Shown here: in pieces, positions 1 to 6,308 of the stretch
Layout of the letters: each line of letters begins with the position of its first letter
Position numbering within the stretch: the stretch's first letter is position 1
DNA from: an uncultured Lachnospiraceae bacterium
GTDB lineage: Bacteria; Bacillota; Clostridia; Lachnospirales; Lachnospiraceae
Direction of reading: 5' to 3'
NCBI GenBank assembly: GCA_910584695.1
Contig: CAJUBR010000071.1
Coordinates: 1 to 14,378 of the forward strand
Length of the DNA: 14,378 nucleotides
Program-made: the position numbers and the translations under genes
Notes under the pieces: generated by a model
Told to the model about the DNA's origin: nothing
The model's database searches: none
Seen by the model: only the letters and a program-made list of their open reading frames with translations

Positions 1-72
1 GGCTTTTATATCTTCTAAATTTATACCGTCTGCTTCTCTATGCCCGCTACCCCGGGCGTTTCTTTTTTTCAT
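1..72 (-). CDS. 5' end of an unidentified gene leaving the window
   Basis: An ATG at 72-70 is preceded by GGAG six bases upstream. The frame stays open to the window edge (24 codons, beginning MKKRNARGSG and ending NLEDIKA). It lies 24 bases after the stop of the sensor-like gene at 97-450 and in the same frame, so it could be either a separate coupled gene or the rest of that gene beyond a premature TAG. I do not recognise the 24 residues and assign no function. The ribosome binding site sits inside a perfect hairpin (74-93). Confidence 0.4.
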   Translation of the reverse strand, partial: MKKRNARGSGHREADGINLEDIKA

Positions 73-73
73 G

Positions 74-93
74 AGTTCTCCGTCAGGAGAACT
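74..93 (-). promoter_or_regulatory. Hairpin sequestering a Shine-Dalgarno
   Basis: AGTTCTCC and GGAGAACT form a perfect 8-bp stem with a 4-base loop. On the minus strand the 3' arm contains the GGAG that would serve the ATG at 72-70, and the 5' arm starts four bases after the TAG of the upstream gene (99-97). No T-run follows on either strand, so it is not a rho-independent terminator. The geometry suits translational coupling: ribosomes finishing the upstream gene would open the stem. That role is inferred. Confidence 0.5.
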
Positions 94-96
94 TTC

Positions 97-450
97 CTAT
101 AAAACAAGAAAGAATATATATATTCCCAGATAAAAGACTGCAAGCTTTTTTGCATATGCCTTGGTCCTGCTTGAAAAAACAGAATGATAATCCCTGTCAT
201 ATCCATATTCTTCCAGAACCCGCAAGCCTTCCTCCAATGCATCCTGATTCTCATTTCCCTTTAAGATATCTGCGGCTGCCTGTTCATAAGATATCCCTTT
301 TTGCAGTTCCCCTAACATCTGGTATACCATGTTCACATTTTCAGCCTCGTGTTTGTGTTCATTTCTAATCTGAATATCATAAAGTATTCCCAATACTGCA
401 AACAAAACCAGCATATATGTGAGACAAAATCTATTCCTTTTCTTTTTCAT
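97..450 (-). CDS. Two-helix membrane protein, probable N-terminal sensor part of a histidine kinase
   Basis: A 116-residue protein starting at the ATG at 450-448, preceded by AAGGAAA; a longer reading to 504 has no comparable site. Residues about 7-24 form one membrane helix and the last 17 (about 100-116) a second. Between them is a charged, helical, probably extracytoplasmic region of about 75 residues. The order short tail, helix, small external domain, helix is typical of Clostridia sensor kinases, and the external segment (…VLEEYGYD…) reads like such sensor domains. However, the protein ends inside or at the second helix, with no HAMP, DHp or ATPase part. It may be a truncated kinase, a kinase split by a TAG stop, or an independent small membrane protein. 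The response regulator at 2408-3094 is the obvious partner candidate, separated by the TetR-hydrolase cassette. Confidence 0.6.
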   Translation of the reverse strand: MKKKRNRFCLTYMLVLFAVLGILYDIQIRNEHKHEAENVNMVYQMLGELQKGISYEQAAADILKGNENQDALEEGLRVLEEYGYDRDYHSVFSSRTKAYAKKLAVFYLGIYIFFLVL

Positions 451-520
451 AATGATTTCCTTTTCTAAATTCAAGTTTGCATATAAGCAATATGCCATTT
501 GCAAAAAAACTACATAAAAA

Positions 521-529
521 ATTATAACA
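521..529 (-). promoter_or_regulatory. Candidate extended -10 promoter for the sensor-like gene
   Basis: On the minus strand TGTTATAAT (an extended -10: TG, one base, TATAAT) lies about 70 bases upstream of the ATG at 450. No good -35 is present at 17 bases, as is usual for extended -10 promoters. A second TATAAT lies ten bases further upstream (536-531). In this AT-rich spacer chance matches are likely. The rest of 451-705 shows no other feature I can support. Confidence 0.3.
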
Positions 530-705
530 TATTATAAACAAACTGTGTGAACTGATTGAAATGCTTTTTATTTCATGGGAAAGAAGAAAAAGAAACAATA
601 TGGATGGATGTGATTATTAGTTTAGAAGTTTGGTAATTAATATAGACAGATTGCTTTGCAAGCATGCATTGCTATTTACCTTTGATCCTATCATCATATT
701 AACCC

Positions 706-727
706 AAAATGAAACTATATTCATTTT
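706..727. repeat. Upstream operator O1 (22-bp arm, TetR-type)
   Basis: This 22-bp sequence is the exact reverse complement of 756-777. It is also a near-palindrome itself: AAAATGAA and TTCATTTT flank ACTATA, which is the size and symmetry of a TetR-family operator. It ends four bases before the -35 box of the promoter for the TetR gene. The arrangement indicates an autoregulatory binding site; binding by the adjacent TetR protein is inferred. Confidence 0.75.
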
Positions 728-731
728 TTAC

Positions 732-760
732 TTGACAAATTATAAACCAGACAGTAAAAT
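732..760 (+). promoter_or_regulatory. Sigma-A promoter of the TetR-hydrolase operon
   Basis: TTGACA (732-737), a 17-base spacer and TAAAAT (755-760) give a near-consensus vegetative promoter. Transcription would start near 767, about 33 bases before the TetR start codon. The -10 box overlaps the left edge of operator O2 and the -35 lies just right of operator O1, so repressor bound at either site would block polymerase. Confidence 0.8.
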
Positions 761-777
761 GAATATAGTTTCATTTT
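756..777. repeat. Downstream operator O2 (22-bp arm, TetR-type)
   Basis: Exact inverted copy of 706-727, starting 50 bp further on (roughly five helical turns, so near the same face of the DNA). It covers most of the -10 box and the expected transcription start. AAAATGAA and TTCATTTT again form the palindromic halves. Confidence 0.75.
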
Positions 778-799
778 ATTATATATAAGGAGAGAGTGT

Positions 800-1465
800 A
801 TGCCAAAGGTAACAGAAGAATATATAAAAAACAAGAAAAATATGATTGTCCGCACTGCCTATGATTTGTGTCTTCAAAAAACCGTCAGCACTGTAACTAT
901 GCAGGATATTATTGACGCAACCGGACTTAGCCAAGGTGGAATCTATCGATTTTATAAGGATATTGATGAAATTTTCAGAGATATGCTTATTGATAACAGA
1001 GAAAGAGTTACTATTAAGCAACATTTAGATGATATATTTGCACATACAGAATCAGAAGATATAAAAAGTGTATTGCACAAAGTGTTTAAGTTATTGGCAG
1101 ACTTTATGACAAATGAGTTGATGGGTATCGTCAAGATTAATTTTGAGCTGTCTGTCCTTTCTATGAATGCTCCATTAAGAGCAGAGAAGATTTTAGGAGA
1201 GATAGAAGGAACCGGTAATTTTGAATACCTTTTTATACATGTTTCGCAGTATTTGGAACAAAACATTATGAGCGGTGCTATGACACCGAAGATAAGTACG
1301 GAGGAGCTTCTAACATATCTAACCACTACATATAACGGTATAGAAATGAGCTGCATCATTAACCACTGCTATAAGAAGCTGCCCCTAATGGAATGGTATG
1401 TGCCAAAAACACAGCTCAAAACCTTGGAAACTACATTGTATTATTTATTGGGATTGGAGGATTAA
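800..1465 (+). CDS. TetR-family transcriptional repressor
   Basis: A 221-residue protein of the usual TetR length. The N-terminal DNA-binding domain occupies about residues 10-60, with the helix-turn-helix around 33-52 (TMQDIIDATGLSQGGIYRFY) in the standard TetR position. The rest is a helical ligand and dimer domain without a subfamily signature I can name. The start is fixed by AAGGAG seven bases upstream. It is the first gene of a two-gene operon; the hydrolase starts three bases after its stop, with GGAGG inside the TetR coding end. Two inverted operators flank its promoter, so it very likely represses itself and the hydrolase and is released by an unknown small molecule. The ligand may be a substrate of the hydrolase (inference). 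The DNA is more AT-rich than the genes on the right side of the window, consistent with acquisition as a cassette. Confidence 0.9.
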   Translation: MPKVTEEYIKNKKNMIVRTAYDLCLQKTVSTVTMQDIIDATGLSQGGIYRFYKDIDEIFRDMLIDNRERVTIKQHLDDIFAHTESEDIKSVLHKVFKLLADFMTNELMGIVKINFELSVLSMNAPLRAEKILGEIEGTGNFEYLFIHVSQYLEQNIMSGAMTPKISTEELLTYLTTTYNGIEMSCIINHCYKKLPLMEWYVPKTQLKTLETTLYYLLGLED

Positions 1466-1468
1466 GTT

Positions 1469-2224
1469 ATGTTAGTTCATAAATTTGTTGAGGGAAATAA
1501 GCCGAAAATGGTTCTTATGCATGGACTTCTTACACCATGGCAAGTATGGACTCCACAGATTACTGCGTTTAAAGAACAATACAATATTTACGCAGTTGCC
1601 CTTAATGCACATACAGCGGAGGCTGCCAGTGAGTTTGTTTCAGTTCCAGCAGAAGCTGAAGAGATTGTTCAGTATTTTAAGACGGAGAATATTGATACCA
1701 TAGACGTTTTATGTGGTATTTCTCTTGGTGGCAAAATTGCTCATCAAATCTGGAAAAGCGGCAAGCTTAATATTCATAATCTGATTATGGATGGTACACC
1801 TCTAGTGGCATGTCCAAGATTTGCCATAAATATTATGATAAATAATTACAAAGATATCATTCATAAATCACAAGCCAGGGATAAGAAAATTATAAAAAGC
1901 TTTAAGAAGAATTTTCTACCCGAAAAATATCTGGACAGTTACTTAAAGATAGCGGACTTTATGACCGATAACTCCATGGAAAATATTATAAATTCCATCT
2001 TTGCTGATGGTAAAATTGAGGGTGTCAAGAATCAAAGCAGAATACTCTTTATTCACGGAACCAAAGGCAATGAAATTCTATCCAAGAAATCTGCTAACCT
2101 TATGAAAAAATATTATCCAATAACAGAGATTGTTTGCTTTAAGGGAGATACTCACTGCTACAAAGCAATTTATGAGCCTGAGAAATGGATAGCAACCGTA
2201 GAGAAATTTTTAAAAAATAATTAA
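1469..2224 (+). CDS. Alpha/beta-hydrolase fold protein
   Basis: A 251-residue protein with the alpha/beta-hydrolase layout. The first strand and oxyanion loop is VLMHGL (residues 15-20). The nucleophile elbow is GISLGG with Ser85. A lid-like helical insert covers about 110-175. A late strand IHGTKGNE (195-202) carries a candidate acid residue, and the catalytic histidine is His229 in GDTHC. No signal peptide is visible, so it is probably cytosolic. It is coupled to the TetR gene (GGAGG at 1456-1460, three-base gap). The substrate cannot be read from sequence; an ester, lactone or similar effector of the TetR protein is possible. A haloperoxidase or dehalogenase-type member is an alternative within the same fold. 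No terminator is evident in the 183 bases that follow (2225-2407). Confidence 0.85.
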   Translation: MLVHKFVEGNKPKMVLMHGLLTPWQVWTPQITAFKEQYNIYAVALNAHTAEAASEFVSVPAEAEEIVQYFKTENIDTIDVLCGISLGGKIAHQIWKSGKLNIHNLIMDGTPLVACPRFAINIMINNYKDIIHKSQARDKKIIKSFKKNFLPEKYLDSYLKIADFMTDNSMENIINSIFADGKIEGVKNQSRILFIHGTKGNEILSKKSANLMKKYYPITEIVCFKGDTHCYKAIYEPEKWIATVEKFLKNN

Positions 2225-2407
2225 TACGCAGAAATAACTAATCTGAATGGTAAAAATATAGAATATGATTTATTAAACAAATTCCTCTATAAGGCTATTT
2301 TCATTCCAGAAGAAGTACAGCCATTACCGAAGTCAACACCCCTGCAGCAGTCGCCAAATGTCTGCAAGCAGCCACCTGACTTGTTACTCGCGGGAATCAA
2401 CCGGAAT

Positions 2408-3094
2408 TTATACAAGAACTTCCTTATCCCATAGATATCCGATTCCCCGCACATTCCGAATATATACCGGATGCGAGGGATCATTTTCTATCTTTTCCCG
2501 AAGCCTCCTGATATTGACTGCAACCGTATTGTCATCCACAAATTCCCCATTGATATCAAACACCTGCTCTAATAACTGGTTTTTTGATAAAATCTGCTTA
2601 GGATTCTCCATCATAATAAGGAGTAACCGTAATTCATTCTTTGTCAAAGAAGTCTCTTCCCCTTTTATTAGAACCTTCATCTCTTTCTTTAAAAAGGTGA
2701 TCTCCCCGGATATGATTTTATCATCACCATCATTTGCCATTCTTTTAAAGATTGCATTTACTTTGGATATCAGTACGGAAAGACTGAAGGGTTTTACCAT
2801 ATAATCATCCGCTCCCGCTTCATAACCTAATACCACATCCATTTCCTGGTCTAAAGCCGTCAAAAAAATAAAATGAACCTGACTGATTGTTCGGATTTCC
2901 CTGCAAAAATCCAGCCCGTTCCCATCATCCAGCGTAATATCACAGATAATTAAATCTACAGCATTCTCTTGAAATAATCTCATTCCCTCAGACACACCAT
3001 AGGCAGAAAACACCTGATATCCTTCCTTTTCCAGTTTCAGACTGATACCCCTGTTTAAGTTTTCCTCGTCTTCCAATAATAAAATAGAATTCAT
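2408..3094 (-). CDS. OmpR/VncR-type response regulator
   Basis: A 228-residue two-component regulator. The receiver domain (1-115) has the acidic pocket E8-D9-E10, phosphoacceptor Asp52, Thr79 and Lys101 (KPF). A winged-helix effector domain follows (about 128-225), with recognition helix VAVNIRRLREKIEND and wing GIGY. The style of the receiver and of the segment GEITFLKKEMKV matches the VncR/BceR-like regulators that Clostridia pair with a histidine kinase and often an ABC exporter. Here no full kinase is adjacent: the only candidate is the truncated sensor-like gene at 97-450, across an oppositely oriented TetR-hydrolase cassette. The start ATG is preceded by AAAGGA about ten bases upstream. 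Confidence 0.93.
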   Translation of the reverse strand: MNSILLLEDEENLNRGISLKLEKEGYQVFSAYGVSEGMRLFQENAVDLIICDITLDDGNGLDFCREIRTISQVHFIFLTALDQEMDVVLGYEAGADDYMVKPFSLSVLISKVNAIFKRMANDGDDKIISGEITFLKKEMKVLIKGEETSLTKNELRLLLIMMENPKQILSKNQLLEQVFDINGEFVDDNTVAVNIRRLREKIENDPSHPVYIRNVRGIGYLWDKEVLV

Positions 3095-3126
3095 TTTTCA
3101 CCGGTCCTTTTTGCATTCATGCGATA

Positions 3127-3155
3127 AACGTACTGCAATTTCTCTTTTCTGTCAA
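3127..3155 (-). promoter_or_regulatory. Candidate promoter of the response regulator gene
   Basis: On the minus strand TTGACA (3155-3150) is followed after 17 bases by TACGTT (3132-3127), a weak -10. The start would be near 3120, leaving about 26 bases before the ATG. The perfect -35 and good spacing support it; the poor -10 suggests dependence on an activator such as the regulator itself (inference). Confidence 0.4.
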
Positions 3156-3253
3156 TAGTATATTAATTACAAAAGAATATTGTCTACCTTACCCGACAAC
3201 TTCTTTCCTAAAATAACTCCATGCCATCACACAGTTCTTTCGTATGTATTATT

Positions 3254-4165
3254 TTACAACATCGCTTTATCCTTAAATTTTCCTAATGCTGCCAGATAAT
3301 CCGTTCCTATCTTGCTAATATGCATATCTTTCCTTGTAAGATAGCCAATCGTCATTTTCTCACTGGAATTAAGACGGACTGCAACATAATCTGATCCATT
3401 TAGCTCCTCACAAATAATACCGGAACAAATAGTATAACCATTAATTCCTATCATTAAATTCAAGAGTGTTGCCCTGTCACTTGCTTTTATCAATTTTTTG
3501 TAGGGCACCGTACTTAATACCTCCTCCGCAAAATAAAAGGAATTATGTGTTCCCTGTGCAAAGGAAAGACAAGGAAATTCCATAAGCTCCTCCAAATCTA
3601 TCTGCTCCTTACCTGCCAACGGATGTGTTTTTGCCATATAAACATACAGCCCACAATCAAAAATCGGTTGAAACTCCAAATGGTATTCCGTAAATATTTT
3701 CTGTAATACCTGTCTGTTAAAATCATTCAAATATAAAACACCAAGCTCTGATTTGCAATTCCTGACATTTTCAATAACCATATAGGTTGTATCCTCATAT
3801 ATTTCAAATTCATAAGCATCCATACCGTATTGCTGAATCGTTTCAATAAATGCCTGAACAGCAAACGTATAATGCTGCATAGACACACTGAATTTCTTCT
3901 TTGATTCTTTCTTAGTGATATACTTAGCATCCAATAGCTCATACTGTTCTAACACCTGTCTTGCATATCCGATAAATTCCTCTCCTTGCCTTGTCAGGGA
4001 AATACCTGTTTTTGATTTGTTAAAAATCTGAATTTCCACTTCTTTTTCAAGGGTAGCAATCGCACTTGACAGACTAGGCTGTGAAATATATAACTTTTTC
4101 GCTGCATCATTAAATGAATTCATCCCGGCTGCACATACAGCATATTTTAATTGTGTCAATGTCAT
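3254..4165 (-). CDS. LysR-type transcriptional regulator
   Basis: A 303-residue regulator. It begins MTLTQLKYAV, the usual LysR opening, with the helix-turn-helix at about residues 16-37 (SFNDAAKKLYISQPSLSSAI) and a long linker helix. The C-terminal substrate-binding domain (about 85-300) has two periplasmic-binding-like lobes. I chose the ATG at 4165 because it matches the family N-terminus and has GGA six bases before it; the longer reading to 4195 adds ten residues and has no ribosome binding site. It diverges from the Rrf2 gene and its promoter overlaps an inverted-repeat operator. The neighbourhood of cysteine and methionine genes suggests a role in sulfur amino acid control, like CysB/CmbR/YtlI-type regulators, but its own targets cannot be read here. 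Confidence 0.9.
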   Translation of the reverse strand: MTLTQLKYAVCAAGMNSFNDAAKKLYISQPSLSSAIATLEKEVEIQIFNKSKTGISLTRQGEEFIGYARQVLEQYELLDAKYITKKESKKKFSVSMQHYTFAVQAFIETIQQYGMDAYEFEIYEDTTYMVIENVRNCKSELGVLYLNDFNRQVLQKIFTEYHLEFQPIFDCGLYVYMAKTHPLAGKEQIDLEELMEFPCLSFAQGTHNSFYFAEEVLSTVPYKKLIKASDRATLLNLMIGINGYTICSGIICEELNGSDYVAVRLNSSEKMTIGYLTRKDMHISKIGTDYLAALGKFKDKAML

Positions 4166-4232
4166 CTTAAATCCATTCCCCTCTCTTTCAGACATACTAA
4201 CTGACTTTGCCAGCGTAAATAATATCTCTTTT

Positions 4233-4261
4233 ATCTTAACATTACAAACCTATCAGGTCAA
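4233..4261 (-). promoter_or_regulatory. Candidate lysR promoter
   Basis: On the minus strand TTGACC (4261-4256), a 17-base spacer and TAAGAT (4238-4233). The -35 box lies inside the spacer of the inverted repeat at 4243-4271, so a protein bound there should block this promoter. Confidence 0.5.
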
Positions 4262-4271
4262 TAGGTTTGTA
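4243..4271. promoter_or_regulatory. 11-bp inverted repeat, probable Rrf2/LysR operator
   Basis: TACAAACCTAT and ATAGGTTTGTA form a perfect 11-bp inverted repeat with a 7-base spacer in the divergent lysR/rrf2 region. It overlaps the lysR -35 box and ends four bases before the rrf2 -35 box. The core ACAAACCTA, eight bases, ATAGG recurs at the cysK transcription start (13175-13196). The bound protein is inferred: the adjacent Rrf2 is the first candidate, the LysR protein the second. Confidence 0.6.
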
Positions 4272-4275
4272 GGTA

Positions 4276-4304
4276 TTGATTTTTTCTGCCCGATAAGTTA
4301 TACT
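4276..4304 (+). promoter_or_regulatory. Promoter of the first rrf2 gene
   Basis: TTGATT (4276-4281), 17 bases, TATACT (4299-4304). The start would be near 4311, about 44 bases before the rrf2 ATG. The inverted repeat lies directly upstream of the -35. Confidence 0.6.
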
Positions 4305-4354
4305 TTAATATAACAATTTGTAATAATCATTACATCAGGAAAAGGAGAGATTCC

Positions 4355-4756
4355 ATGATTTCAACAAGAGGACGATATGCCCTTCGTCTGATGGTCGATC
4401 TGGCAAAACAGGAAAGGGACTGTTATACTCCATTAAAAGATATCTCCGAAAGGCAAGGAATATCTGAAAAATATATGGAAATCATCATAAAAGAACTGGT
4501 TAAACACAAACTAATCCAGGGACTTCGCGGAAAAGGCGGCGGCTACCAGCTTTTACGCAATACCGCTGATTATTCTGTAGGGGAGATATTAGAAGCTGTA
4601 GGAGAACAGCTTGCCCCTGTATCCTGCCTGCTCCCAGAAGCAGAACACTGCAGCAGGGAAAATATCTGTCCAACCATTGGTATGTGGAAGAAATTTAATA
4701 AGCTATCACACGACTTCTTTTATGGGATTACTTTAGCAGAATTAGCAGAAGAATAA
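4355..4756 (+). CDS. Rrf2-family regulator with three cysteines (IscR/CymR-like), copy 1
   Basis: A 133-residue Rrf2 protein. The winged helix covers about 1-80, opening STRGRYALRLMVDLA and with recognition helix region ISEKYMEIIIKELV and wing GKGGGYQL. Cys91, Cys99 and Cys105 lie where IscR holds its Fe-S ligands (Cys92, 98, 104 in E. coli), although the first spacing is x7 rather than x5. Iron-sulfur or redox sensing is therefore plausible, whereas B. subtilis CymR, the cysteine regulator of this family, lacks these cysteines. AAGGAG sits eight bases before the ATG. It faces the sulfur operon, and a motif from its own promoter region recurs at the cysK promoter, so control of cysteine genes is the best guess. 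A decayed copy of its 3' end lies at 6309-6388. Confidence 0.92.
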   Translation: MISTRGRYALRLMVDLAKQERDCYTPLKDISERQGISEKYMEIIIKELVKHKLIQGLRGKGGGYQLLRNTADYSVGEILEAVGEQLAPVSCLLPEAEHCSRENICPTIGMWKKFNKLSHDFFYGITLAELAEE

Positions 4757-4848
4757 TCTTCCATTATCTTCTCCAAAGCTGCCGCAATCTGATCTGGACA
4801 GGAGGTCTGCTTAAAACTGCATCGGAAATCATTGCCTTTGTTGCACTG
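4723..4848 (-). other. In-frame open extension beyond the stop of the second rrf2 gene
   Basis: After the TAG at 4851-4849 the same frame stays open for 42 codons to a TAA at 4722-4720, running into the antisense of copy 1. The first 33 or so residues look protein-like, with the spaced cysteines QCNKGNDFRCSFKQTSCPDQ followed by an amphipathic helix. It has no start codon or ribosome binding site of its own. It may be a C-terminal remnant of another gene, or an extension cut off by a stop mutation, or chance. I recognise no family. Confidence 0.25.
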
Positions 4849-5286
4849 CTAAATTACATATTGATCCACCAAAAGTCCATACTGCCACTCTAACATATCT
4901 TTTAGTGTAATTTCCTCCAATACACCATTTATTGCTGCATCTAATTTTTCCCATACTCTGTAATTAACACAAATTCCTTTATTTTTACAGGGAATTCCGT
5001 TTTCTCCCACACAATCTGTTGGTGCCATATTACCTTCTACCGCCTTTAATATCTGTCCAACCGTATATTCCTCCGGTGGATATCGGAGCGTATATCCACC
5101 GTTTTTTCCTCTTAGACTCCAAACCAGATCGGCCTTTTGTATTCCAGAAACAATCTGTTCCAGATATTTTTCAGATATATGCTGCCTTCTCGCTATATCC
5201 TTTAAGCGAACCGGCTGTCCCTTGCTATAAGTTGCCAGATCCAGCATAAACTTTAATGCATTTTTTCCTTTCGTTGATACTTTCAT
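4849..5286 (-). CDS. Rrf2-family regulator with three cysteines, copy 2
   Basis: A 145-residue paralogue of the protein at 4355-4756, with the same Rrf2 winged helix (STKGKNALKFMLDLA at the N-terminus, HISEKYLEQIV, wing GKNGGYTL) and cysteines at 92, 100 and 106 in the IscR ligand region. It has a longer C-terminal tail (LKDMLEWQYGLLVDQYVI). GGGAGG lies ten bases before its ATG. It follows nadA by 33 bases on the same strand and is probably cotranscribed with it. It is convergent with copy 1. An attractive inference is that it senses Fe-S or cysteine status and controls nadA, whose product is itself a [4Fe-4S] enzyme. Its operator is not evident. Confidence 0.92.
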   Translation of the reverse strand: MKVSTKGKNALKFMLDLATYSKGQPVRLKDIARRQHISEKYLEQIVSGIQKADLVWSLRGKNGGYTLRYPPEEYTVGQILKAVEGNMAPTDCVGENGIPCKNKGICVNYRVWEKLDAAINGVLEEITLKDMLEWQYGLLVDQYVI

Positions 5287-5319
5287 ACAGACAAAACCTC
5301 CCTCTTACAACTGACTTGC

Positions 5320-6246
5320 CTATTGCATTGATTCCCCCGCTATCTTCAGCATACGTTTTAACGGTTTCATAGCTCTTATTCGTAAACTTTCATCAATATC
5401 AATATCTCTATCTAAGCTTTTCAGTTTATCTAATACCTTTTCTATAGTCACCATTTTCATATTGGGGCAAAATTGCCGGTGCCCCACAGAATAAAATTTT
5501 TTTGTAGGATTTTTCTGCATCAGTTCAAAAAAAATGCCCATTTCTGTACATATAATAAAGGTATTATTCTTAGATTTTGTCACAAACTCTATTATTTGTG
5601 ATGTACTGCCAATAAAATCAGCAAGTTTCAACGTATCTTCTGTACATTCCGGATGTGCAAGCACCAATGCTTCCGGATGAACTTTCTTTGCTGTTTTTAT
5701 GCCGTCACTATGAATACTTTTATGTACATGACAAAAACCGTCATTAAATATAAAATTCTTTTCCGGCACCTGATTTGAAATGTAATGTGCTAAATTATAG
5801 TCAGGAATAAAATAAATATACTTATTGGGCAGAGCCCTTACGATTTGCAAGGCATTTGACGAAGTAACACATACATCAGACTCTGCTTTTATCTCAGCTG
5901 TAGAATTCACATAACAGACAACTGCAACATCATCATATTCATCTCTGATTTTCCGTATTTTATCTATATCTGCCATATGTGCCATTGGACAATCAGCACT
6001 GTCGTCTGCCATATATACCTTCTTTTGGGGATTTAATATTTTTGCACTTTCACCCATAAAAATAACACCACAAAATAATATATTTTCCTGTGTCACTTTT
6101 GTTGCCTTCTCTGCAAGATAATATGAATCACCAACATAATCTGCAATTTCCTGTACTTTTCCATCTACATAATAATGTGCCAAAATTACTACATTTTTTT
6201 CCTTCTTTAATTGTAAAATTTTATTCTTTACACTCTGTTCTATCAT
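5320..6246 (-). CDS. nadA: Quinolinate synthase NadA
   Basis: A 308-residue cytosolic [4Fe-4S] enzyme that condenses iminoaspartate with dihydroxyacetone phosphate to quinolinate in NAD synthesis. The family opening LAHYYVDGKVQEIADYVGDS (22-41) is intact, as are GVIFMGESAKIL (60-71), TSSNA (128-132), HPE and GSTSQ (213-217). Cluster cysteines are Cys86 (DCPMA), Cys172 (GFCHVH) and Cys260 (FCPNM), matching the three conserved ligands of other NadA proteins. An additional Cys201 follows HPE. Length is that of the short NadA form. GAGGTGA lies four bases before the ATG. nadB and nadC, the usual partners, are absent from the window; the only linked gene is the second rrf2. The block is flanked by direct repeats of the rrf2 copy 1 end. 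Confidence 0.96.
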   Translation of the reverse strand: MIEQSVKNKILQLKKEKNVVILAHYYVDGKVQEIADYVGDSYYLAEKATKVTQENILFCGVIFMGESAKILNPQKKVYMADDSADCPMAHMADIDKIRKIRDEYDDVAVVCYVNSTAEIKAESDVCVTSSNALQIVRALPNKYIYFIPDYNLAHYISNQVPEKNFIFNDGFCHVHKSIHSDGIKTAKKVHPEALVLAHPECTEDTLKLADFIGSTSQIIEFVTKSKNNTFIICTEMGIFFELMQKNPTKKFYSVGHRQFCPNMKMVTIEKVLDKLKSLDRDIDIDESLRIRAMKPLKRMLKIAGESMQ

Positions 6247-6308
6247 TCTGTCACCTCTGTGCCGTCGGCTGTTCTATAAACAAGTTATAAATTCAATCCT
6301 TTTTCTAT

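Noticed and set aside
952..1359. Open frame antisense to the TetR gene
   Set aside because: Lies wholly within a well-supported gene, has no ribosome binding site and no protein-like features.
2225..2407. Small protein-like frame on the minus strand (…VAACRHLATAAGVLTSVMAVLLLE) between hydrolase and response regulator
   Set aside because: No plausible start codon or ribosome binding site and no recognised family; may be a gene relic but unsupported. No clear terminator for the convergent genes was found here either.
2358..2804. 148-codon open frame antisense to the response regulator
   Set aside because: Overlaps a complete OmpR-type gene and shows no domain.
3170..3215. Possible lysR terminator (TTGTC with GACAA on the minus strand)
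   Set aside because: Only a 5-6 bp stem with a 10-base loop and no continuous T-run.
4243..4285. Reading the 11-bp repeat and following T-rich stretch as a terminator
   Set aside because: It lies between divergent gene starts, is AT-rich, the T-run is ten bases away, and it overlaps two promoters; an operator is the better explanation.
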